Assembly (NCBI GenBank): GCA_902766585.1
Contig: CACXDV010000010.1
Location: 1-6,535, forward strand
Length of the DNA: 6,535 nucleotides
Origin: an uncultured Ruminococcus sp.
GTDB lineage: Bacteria; Bacillota; Clostridia; Oscillospirales; Acutalibacteraceae
Direction: 5' to 3'
The position numbers and the translations under genes were made by a program. Of the stretch, positions 1 through 4,950 are shown piece after piece (the first letter of the stretch is position 1; each line of letters opens with the position of its first letter). The notes below the pieces were generated by a model. That model searched no databases and had not been told where the DNA came from. It worked only from the letters and a program-made list of their open reading frames with translations.

Positions 1-10
1 AGCTTCTTTT

Positions 11-1084
11 TCATAGGAGAGAAGCACCTCCCATCAGGAAGAATGTGACAGCAGAGGATAACAGGAACATTAATGCCCCGAAAACCGCAAGCTTTGCCTT
101 TGATACGGGAAGCTCACCATAGTTCTTTCCCGTCTGACCGTTCATCGCATAAAGATAACTCTTATCATTATACTTAAAGGTCATCAGCCACACAGGCATG
201 AGCGCATATTCCCATTTTTCATTAAGAGTACTGAGGTATATATCATCAAGATGAAAGGAATCGTAATCATTAACGGTATCCTCATATATCTTCCTGGCAT
301 AGTCCTTAAGCTCATTATCCACCTCGGACTGTATCTGATCTCTCTCAATATCTCTTTTCTCTGCTAAAAAGCCTGAAAGATATGCCATTGTAAAGGGACG
401 GAACTCCTCGTCATTAAAGGGATTGACATATTTAAGAGCCTTTTTGTTATTATCATCAATAGCAGTATGGGGATAGCCCCTGAAATCTATCTTGCCCTCG
501 CGCACTACCCTGTATGTTTTAGTTTCCTTATACTCGTAGTCATCGTCCTTCCAGCGGCGTACCTTTTCGCCTCTGCCGGAAATACCGCCGTCTTTGAGCG
601 AATCTATAAGCCAGTAGGGATAATATACGCCCTTCATCATATCAAGCTGGGATGCCGATATAAAATCCTTCGGAAGAAACAGCTTCTTTCCGCAGAATTG
701 TCTGAATTTGTCCTTAGCCTCCTGGTCTGATATCTTAAAGGGTATTACCTTATCAGGCTTGAACTGACCTGTGAGCCTGTTTGAAAGAACGACCGGACTG
801 TGACAGTATACGCAGAAGGTCGCCGCAGTATTTCCTGTTTCGGCAATCACCTCCGCACCGCAGCTCTGACAGGTAAACAGGGCAGCGCCGTATTCTCTTT
901 CCTGCTCTGTCTGCTCCTCAGAACGAACAGCTTCACTAAGATTTTCATCAAGGTTTCCGAAATGCTGACGAAGCTGCTCCTCGGTAAATTCGCTTCTGCA
1001 ATACTCGCAGGCAAATTTCTGTTTTGCAGCATTATACTCCAGAGGACCGCCGCAGTTAATACATTTATAAGCAATCGTTTCCAT
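11..1084 (-). CDS. Zinc-ribbon protein with C-terminal membrane helix (YdjG-like)
   Basis: The protein is 357 residues from the chosen ATG. Two zinc ribbons open it: CxxC pairs at C8/C11 with C26/C29, and at C72/C75 with C91/C94. A long mixed alpha/beta region follows, with family-like motifs around 'YYPYWLID' (154-161) and 'ALMPVWL...NGQTGK' (294-320). One hydrophobic helix at about 332-352 ends the protein, so it is probably a tail-anchored membrane protein facing the cytoplasm. It is the second gene after the SPFH gene, 86 nt downstream. In B. subtilis a zinc-ribbon/membrane protein (YdjG) and an SPFH protein (YdjI) share the pspA operon and help place PspA at the membrane; a similar partnership is inferred here. 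A GTG 21 nt upstream (1105) is also in frame, but AGAG abuts it directly. The ATG at 1084 has an AGG 9 nt ahead and begins just before the first ribbon. It ends in TGA. The molecular activity is unknown. Confidence 0.85.
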   Translation of the reverse strand: METIAYKCINCGGPLEYNAAKQKFACEYCRSEFTEEQLRQHFGNLDENLSEAVRSEEQTEQEREYGAALFTCQSCGAEVIAETGNTAATFCVYCHSPVVLSNRLTGQFKPDKVIPFKISDQEAKDKFRQFCGKKLFLPKDFISASQLDMMKGVYYPYWLIDSLKDGGISGRGEKVRRWKDDDYEYKETKTYRVVREGKIDFRGYPHTAIDDNNKKALKYVNPFNDEEFRPFTMAYLSGFLAEKRDIERDQIQSEVDNELKDYARKIYEDTVNDYDSFHLDDIYLSTLNEKWEYALMPVWLMTFKYNDKSYLYAMNGQTGKNYGELPVSKAKLAVFGALMFLLSSAVTFFLMGGASLL

Positions 1085-1122
1085 ATTATCGGACCTGCCG
1101 TCCACCTCTTTTCAGTTAAAGG

Positions 1123-1172
1123 AATTACGGGTTCCGAAGCTTTCAGGATCGGAACCCGGCTTTTCCGTAATT
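1123..1172 (-). other. Nested intercistronic inverted repeats
   Basis: Between the two minus-strand genes there is a perfect 10-bp inverted repeat (1128-1137 with 1149-1158, CGGGTTCCGA on either strand, 11-nt loop). Around it lies a perfect 8-bp repeat (1123-1130, AATTACGG, with 1165-1172). The two share 1128-1130, so they can form alternative or partly stacked structures. The outer arm runs into the TAA of the SPFH gene (1171-1173). In the minus direction the stem is followed by GTAATTCCTTT rather than a U run, so it is not a classical intrinsic terminator. It may protect or process the message, or act as a weak attenuator between the genes; this is inference. Confidence 0.6.
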
Positions 1173-2505
1173 ATACAAAATCTGATTCGTTGATAGGATC
1201 TCCGCACTCGGGACAGAATTTCGGGATAGGCTTGCTCATATCCGGCTCATATCCGCATTTATCGCACTTTATCTTTCTGTTTGCCGGCTTCGGCTTTCCG
1301 CACTCTGCACAGAATTTGCCTGTATTTGCAGCGCCGCAAGCACATTTCCAGCTTCCGGAATCAGCGGGCTTCGGCTTTCCGCACTCTGCACAGAATTTGC
1401 CCGTATTGCCTGCCTTGCCGCATGAGCAGGTCCAGCCGCCTGCTGCGGGAGCCTGTGCTGCCTGCTGCTGCATTTGCTGCTGCTGCATCTGCTGCTGCAT
1501 CTGCTGCATATTGTTATTTGAAGCGGTATTCATAAAGCCCTGGCTGCCGTTCATCATCATGCCGATACCGAACATAGCATTTCCTGCACCGCCGGGATTT
1601 GAACCTGCATCTCTGATACCCTGAGAGATATTCTGCTGAACCATTGTCTCTCTGAGGTCAGGTCTGTTGAACATAGCGACCTGACTTCTCTGCTTAAGAA
1701 GCTCCTTGGTCTCGGGATCAAGATTGATAGTGATGCCAACCTGCTTAAGCTGGATACCTCTTTCCTCTACCCATGAATCCTTAAGGTTTTCCTTAAGAGC
1801 GTCACAAAGCTCCTTTGTATGACCTACTACCTGAGAAATACGAACACCCTGCATTGAAAGCTGTGAAAGTGCAGGAGCAAGAGCTGTGATGACCTCCTGA
1901 TCGTATCTCTGTGAGATAAGAGACTCCATATCAACAGGACGCATATTCGTAACGTCTGATGTAGGAATAATCGTCTTAAAGAATTTGATAGGATCCACGA
2001 TCTCAACTGAGAATTTACCGAAGGCTCTTACATTTACATCAATATCATAGTTCGGATCATAATAGCTTACAGGCTCCTGAGTACCGAACTTTATACCCTC
2101 CATCGGCTTAAGGTTAAGGTATACTACACGCTGTGATGTCGGTGTGATACCGCCGAAGCGCACTCTGTTGAAGGTCTCCTTTATGGAATCACCGAACTGA
2201 CCGTTGAACAGTGACGGAAGTGAGGAATTCTTTACCTCAAAATAACCCGGCTCTGCTGAATAGTCAACAACAGCACCACCGTCAATAATAAGCATCATCT
2301 GTCCGTCATAAACATGGATGATAGAACCGTTTGAAACGCTGTTTGCGCTTCCCTTTGTATTATTATTGCGTCTGTCATTACGTCCCTTTGAAACACCGGG
2401 GCACAATACGGTCGTAGTACTCATATCACTTGGCTCAATGACCTCCAGCCAGGTATCAGCAAGACCTCCGCCGACTGAGTCAACGACTGCTCTAACAATA
2501 CCCAT
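1171..2505 (-). CDS. SPFH/stomatin-family protein with C-terminal zinc ribbons (YdjI-like)
   Basis: The protein has 444 residues. The first ~290 form an SPFH (band 7) domain of the type with a C-terminal zinc ribbon (COG4260-like; B. subtilis YdjI is a relative). Recognisable parts are the N-terminal 'MGIVRAVVDSVGGGLADTW', the strand 'GQMMLIIDGG' (68-77) and a helical stretch at about 230-295. A Gly/Met/Asn region and a Gln/Met-rich linker (333-348) lead to three zinc ribbons: C360/C362 with C372/C375, C388/C390 with C399/C402, and C414/C417 with C431/C434. There is no signal peptide or clear membrane helix, so it is probably a cytoplasmic protein that assembles at the membrane, perhaps through the zinc-ribbon membrane protein encoded next. 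A TTG start at 2511 is possible, but AAGGAGAT lies at normal distance from the ATG at 2505 and only 4 nt from the TTG. It is first in the operon, with its own promoter. The exact role is unproven; envelope-stress function is inferred from relatives. Confidence 0.87.
   Translation of the reverse strand: MGIVRAVVDSVGGGLADTWLEVIEPSDMSTTTVLCPGVSKGRNDRRNNNTKGSANSVSNGSIIHVYDGQMMLIIDGGAVVDYSAEPGYFEVKNSSLPSLFNGQFGDSIKETFNRVRFGGITPTSQRVVYLNLKPMEGIKFGTQEPVSYYDPNYDIDVNVRAFGKFSVEIVDPIKFFKTIIPTSDVTNMRPVDMESLISQRYDQEVITALAPALSQLSMQGVRISQVVGHTKELCDALKENLKDSWVEERGIQLKQVGITINLDPETKELLKQRSQVAMFNRPDLRETMVQQNISQGIRDAGSNPGGAGNAMFGIGMMMNGSQGFMNTASNNNMQQMQQQMQQQQMQQQAAQAPAAGGWTCSCGKAGNTGKFCAECGKPKPADSGSWKCACGAANTGKFCAECGKPKPANRKIKCDKCGYEPDMSKPIPKFCPECGDPINESDFV
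1286..1401 (-). repeat. Exact 35-bp duplication within the zinc-ribbon region
   Basis: Positions 1286-1320 and 1367-1401 are identical over 35 nt, 81 nt apart (27 codons). Each copy encodes the ribbon half 'GKFCAECGKPKP'. The flanking sequence is only partly similar (the first CxC half is 'WTCSCG' in one unit and 'WKCACG' in the other). This points to an in-gene tandem duplication of one ribbon, with gene conversion or strong constraint keeping the core identical. The third ribbon (414-434) has diverged. Confidence 0.9.
1462..1509 (-). repeat. Gln/Met low-complexity linker (CAG-rich)
   Basis: This stretch encodes residues 333-348 of the SPFH protein, all glutamine or methionine. The coding strand is nearly pure CAG with interspersed ATG. 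It joins the SPFH domain to the zinc ribbons and is probably a flexible linker. Trinucleotide runs of this kind are prone to length change between strains. Confidence 0.85.
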
Positions 2506-2513
2506 TTTCAAGC

Positions 2514-2521
2514 ATCTCCTT
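2514..2521 (-). promoter_or_regulatory. Ribosome binding site of the SPFH gene
   Basis: On the minus strand AAGGAGAT reads from 2521 to 2514. From AGGAG there are 10 nt to the ATG at 2505, but only 4 nt to the in-frame TTG at 2511. This spacing favours the ATG start. Confidence 0.8.
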
Positions 2522-2580
2522 TATAATTTATTCTCGGGAGCTTATCCGGCATATACGCACAAAAAGTCCCTTTCTTTTGT

Positions 2581-2609
2581 ATTATACTATCTCTGTCCCT
2601 TTTTTGCAA
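2581..2609 (-). promoter_or_regulatory. Sigma-A-type promoter of the SPFH/zinc-ribbon operon
   Basis: On the minus strand a TTGCAA -35 box (2609-2604, 4 of 6 to TTGACA) is followed after exactly 17 nt by a perfect TATAAT (2586-2581). Transcription should begin near 2574, giving a leader of about 70 nt. The boxes do not resemble the sigma-W type used by the B. subtilis psp operon. The octamer AAAGGGAC occurs twice here, in the spacer (2602-2595) and near the predicted start (2573-2566). Confidence 0.75.
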
Positions 2610-2710
2610 TACCAAAATCATAATATTGTCCTAAAAATAACATTTACGGACGATTTTTTGGGGCATTTTTCCATTATCGACTTATTGATATCCAAAGCTT
2701 GCCATAAAGG

Positions 2711-2755
2711 ATATTTTTTCGGCTCTGCCGGTCACCGGAAAAAACCGTAAAATAT
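2711..2755. promoter_or_regulatory. Nested dyads upstream of the pullulanase gene
   Basis: Three inverted repeats overlap: ATATTTT (2711-2717) with AAAATAT (2749-2755), TTTTTTC (2714-2720) with GAAAAAA (2738-2744), and the central CCGGT-C-ACCGG (2728-2738). T runs lie 5' and A runs 3' of the core on both strands, the reverse of an intrinsic terminator, so an operator or other protein site is more likely. It sits just upstream of the candidate -10 of the pullulanase gene. The function is inferred only. Confidence 0.4.
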
Positions 2756-2769
2756 CTGCCCTGAAGAAG

Positions 2770-2786
2770 CTATAATTCTATTATAG
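2770..2786. promoter_or_regulatory. Candidate -10 of the pullulanase gene inside a palindrome
   Basis: CTATAAT-TCT-ATTATAG is a perfect dyad with 7-bp arms. It presents a consensus TATAAT to both strands (2771-2776 plus, 2785-2780 minus). In the plus direction it would give a leader of about 80 nt before the ATG at 2865. No good -35 box is seen at 16-18 nt in either direction, so activator dependence or a different promoter is possible. Confidence 0.4.
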
Positions 2787-2825
2787 AAATAAAATCAATG
2801 CATATTGTATTAAACTGTATATAAG

Positions 2826-2837
2826 GGCATTTATGCC
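2826..2837. promoter_or_regulatory. 12-bp palindrome before the pullulanase ribosome binding site
   Basis: GGCAT-TT-ATGCC is a perfect inverted repeat with a 2-nt centre, too tight for a good RNA hairpin and therefore more like a protein-binding site. It lies 16 nt ahead of AAGGAAGG (2854-2861). A chance palindrome of this length is possible. Confidence 0.3.
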
Positions 2838-2864
2838 AAATTTATTCAGAAAGAAGGAAGGTTT

Positions 2865-2975
2865 ATGGCAAAATTACGCAGAAATCTCAAGAGAACCGCA
2901 GCAATAGTCCTGTCATCACTCACAGCATTGTCCGCAATGTCATCCTTGACAGCTCTAAGCTCACTTGCTGTCAGC
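2865..2975 (+). other. Signal peptide with an internal repeat
   Basis: A basic n-region (K3, R5, R6, K9, R10) precedes a long Ser/Ala/Leu-rich hydrophobic core, ending near residues 35-37 with 'SLAVS' as a likely signal peptidase I region. There is no lipobox cysteine. 'SSLTALS' occurs twice (17-23 and 26-32), suggesting a small duplication that lengthened the core. Export of the enzyme is inferred; the cleavage point is uncertain. Confidence 0.75.
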
Positions 2976-4661
2976 TACAGCGAAATGTCTGCCCTCGACC
3001 AGTACGCTTACTCGGGAAATGACCTTGGCGCTGTCTATTCCAAAAGCTCGACAACCTTTAAGGTCTGGGCGCCGACAGCATCGGATGTCAAGCTAAAGCG
3101 CTATAAAACAGGAAGCGATTCCGAAAGCGGAGCAGGAGTAATCGAAACAAAAGCCATGACAAAGCAGTCTCAGGGAATATGGAGCGTTACCGTCTCCGGA
3201 GACCTTGCCGGAACCTATTACACTTACCTCGTAACCGTCAACGGCACCACAAGGGAAACCGTTGATATCTATGCAAAATCGACCGGCGTAAACGGTAAAA
3301 GAGGTATGGTAATAGACCTTGATTCAACGGATCCCGCAGGCTGGGAAAATGACAAAAGAATATCCTGTCCGAATCAGACAGATGCTGTAATATGGGAGGC
3401 TCATGTGAGGGACTTCTCGGCATCCTCCGATTCCGGCATGGTAAACAAGGGCAAATACCTCGCCTTTACCGAAACAGGCACTACCGTTAATAATGACGGA
3501 GTTCATCCCACAGGCATTGACTACCTTGAAGACCTCGGAATAACCCATGTCCACCTTCTCCCCGTATATGACTACGGCAGCGTTGATGAAACAAAGCTCA
3601 ACACCGACCAGTTCAACTGGGGCTATGATCCAATGAACTACAATACGCCGGAGGGTTCGTATTCAACTAACCCCTATGACGGAAATGTAAGGGTAAACGA
3701 ATTCAAAAGAATGGTCCAGTCGCTTCATAATAAGGGCATCGGCGTTGTAATGGACGTTGTATATAACCACACCTATGCCGGAAGCTCCAATATCAATGAC
3801 TGGTTCAATTATACGGTACCGGATTACTACTACAGACAAAGCAGCACCGGAAAGCTCTCCAATGCTTCCGGATGCGGAAATGAAACTGCAAGTGACCGTG
3901 CTATGTACCAGAAATTTATGATAGACTCTCTCACCTACTGGGCAACGGAATATCATCTTGACGGCTTCCGTTTTGACCTCATGGGAATACATGACTGCGA
4001 AACCATGAACAAAATAAGAGAGGCTATGGATAAAATAGATCCTCAGATAATCCTTTACGGCGAACCGTGGACAGCAGAGGCTACACCCTGTCCCAAGCCG
4101 ACAGCAGTACAGGGCAATATGGGACTTGTTTCCGAAGAGGTCGCTGCTTTTAACGATAAGGTACGCGACGCTATAAAGGGAAGCTGCTTCAATGCCGCAG
4201 ACAAGGGCTTCATTCAGGGCGCACCAGGCTTTGAGACTGCTCTCAAGGGCGGTATCCAGGCAAATTCGACCACTATGGGAAATCAGAAATGGTCTAAACA
4301 GCCCTCGCAGACAGTTACTTACACCTCGGCGCATGATAACTATACTCTCTATGATAAGCTGGTAAAATCCTGCTATGGAGGCTCAGGCTACGGGCAGAGA
4401 AGAGATGACCTTGCAGCTATGAATAAAATGGCGGGAGGTATTATCCTTACCTCACAGGGTATGTCCTTCTTCCAGGCAGGAGAGGAATTTGCGCGTTCAA
4501 AGGGCGGAGATGAAAACAGCTACAAATCTCCCACATCCGTAAATCAGCTCACATGGCAGAATACGATAACCTTCTCGGATGTAGCTGCCTATTATAAGGG
4601 ACTTATTGAGATAAGAAAGGCTTATGCGCCCTTCCGCGATCCCACAAATACCTCCAACTGA
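2865..4661 (+). CDS. pulA: Type I pullulanase (GH13), secreted; frame ends at a premature TGA
   Basis: This part hydrolyses alpha-1,6 branch points of pullulan and starch, as judged by family. Its 598 residues hold a signal peptide (1 to about 37), a CBM48-like domain (about 52-150) and the GH13 barrel (about 170-590). Diagnostic motifs are 'FNWGYDP' (250-256, type I pullulanase), region I 'DVVYNH' (297-302), region II 'DGFRFD' with nucleophile D371, region III 'YGEPW' with acid/base E400, and region IV 'SAHDN' with D491. The ATG follows AAGGAAGG by a normal distance. The frame stops at TGA 4659-4661 right after 'LIEIRKAYAPFRDPTNTSN', before the domain C sandwich that family members carry. 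The same frame continues past the TGA, so this is the front half of a longer gene. A product ending here would lack domain C and might be unstable. It is transcribed away from the SPFH operon. Confidence 0.9.
   Translation: MAKLRRNLKRTAAIVLSSLTALSAMSSLTALSSLAVSYSEMSALDQYAYSGNDLGAVYSKSSTTFKVWAPTASDVKLKRYKTGSDSESGAGVIETKAMTKQSQGIWSVTVSGDLAGTYYTYLVTVNGTTRETVDIYAKSTGVNGKRGMVIDLDSTDPAGWENDKRISCPNQTDAVIWEAHVRDFSASSDSGMVNKGKYLAFTETGTTVNNDGVHPTGIDYLEDLGITHVHLLPVYDYGSVDETKLNTDQFNWGYDPMNYNTPEGSYSTNPYDGNVRVNEFKRMVQSLHNKGIGVVMDVVYNHTYAGSSNINDWFNYTVPDYYYRQSSTGKLSNASGCGNETASDRAMYQKFMIDSLTYWATEYHLDGFRFDLMGIHDCETMNKIREAMDKIDPQIILYGEPWTAEATPCPKPTAVQGNMGLVSEEVAAFNDKVRDAIKGSCFNAADKGFIQGAPGFETALKGGIQANSTTMGNQKWSKQPSQTVTYTSAHDNYTLYDKLVKSCYGGSGYGQRRDDLAAMNKMAGGIILTSQGMSFFQAGEEFARSKGGDENSYKSPTSVNQLTWQNTITFSDVAAYYKGLIEIRKAYAPFRDPTNTSN
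4659..4661 (+). other. In-frame TGA interrupting the pullulanase gene
   Basis: The TGA is codon 599. Codons before ('NTSN') and after ('TIYFSWGDN') read as one continuous GH13 protein in the same frame, so this is a substitution rather than a frameshift. One base change from GGA, TCA, TTA, CGA, AGA or a TGY/TGG codon would produce it. TGA is used as a stop by the zinc-ribbon gene (11-13), and tryptophan is written TGG throughout, so a changed genetic code is unlikely. Confidence 0.85.
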
Positions 4662-4950
4662 ACGATATATTTCTCATGGGGAGATAATTGTCCGGCTAAT
4701 GTCGTAGGCTTTACAATGTACAATAAGGGCGCACCCTCCGGCGAATGGAATTTTGCGGCAGTTATACATAATGCAAATTCCTCGTCAAAGCAGGTAAAGC
4801 TTATGACCTATGACGGAGTAACTCTCCCGTCACAGTGGGTCATCATTGCAGACGGCACCACAGCAGGCACAAAATCTCTCGGCACCTCCGGCAGCACAGT
4901 TACCGTCCCCGCACGTTCGACAATGGTACTTATCGATAAGACAAGCTTTG
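4662..4950 (+). other. GH13 C-terminal beta-sandwich (domain C)
   Basis: Residues about 600-695 read as the usual domain C that packs against the pullulanase barrel: 'TIYFSWGDNCPANVVGFTM' at the front, 'EWNFAAVIHNANSSSKQV' in the middle, and 'VTVPARSTMVLID' as the last strand. The assignment is from its position and these strand patterns. Confidence 0.75.

Larger units (their letters stand above)
2506..2864. other. Divergent intergenic region, no gene
   Basis: This 359-nt AT-rich stretch separates the SPFH operon from the pullulanase gene. No convincing coding frame was seen. It contains the minus-strand promoter (2581-2609), a ribosome binding site for each gene, and several inverted repeats between 2711 and 2837 that could be operators for the pullulanase gene. 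Confidence 0.85.

Noticed and set aside
11..13. TGA reassigned to an amino acid genome-wide
   Set aside because: The zinc-ribbon gene ends naturally at a TGA right after its membrane helix, and TGG encodes all tryptophans seen.
1123..1172. Intrinsic terminator between the two minus-strand genes
   Set aside because: The stem is strong, but no U run follows in the minus direction; on the plus strand only four T follow and there is no gene upstream to terminate.
800..1624. Plus-strand open frame of 274 codons
   Set aside because: It lies antisense across the 5' part of the zinc-ribbon gene and the 3' end of the SPFH gene. Its Cys/Cys-rich part is the complement of the CAG run, and no ribosome binding site or family pattern is seen.
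3663..4334. Minus-strand open frame of 223 codons
   Set aside because: It is antisense to the most conserved part of the pullulanase barrel; its openness follows from codon use on the other strand.
4640..4680. Frameshift as the cause of the break
   Set aside because: The protein reads on in the same frame directly after the TGA, so no base gain or loss is needed.
4659..4710. Selenocysteine insertion at the TGA
   Set aside because: Only a 4-bp hairpin (4672-4675 with 4681-4684) lies downstream, too weak for a bacterial SECIS, and the position is a surface loop outside the active site where no Cys/Sec role is known.
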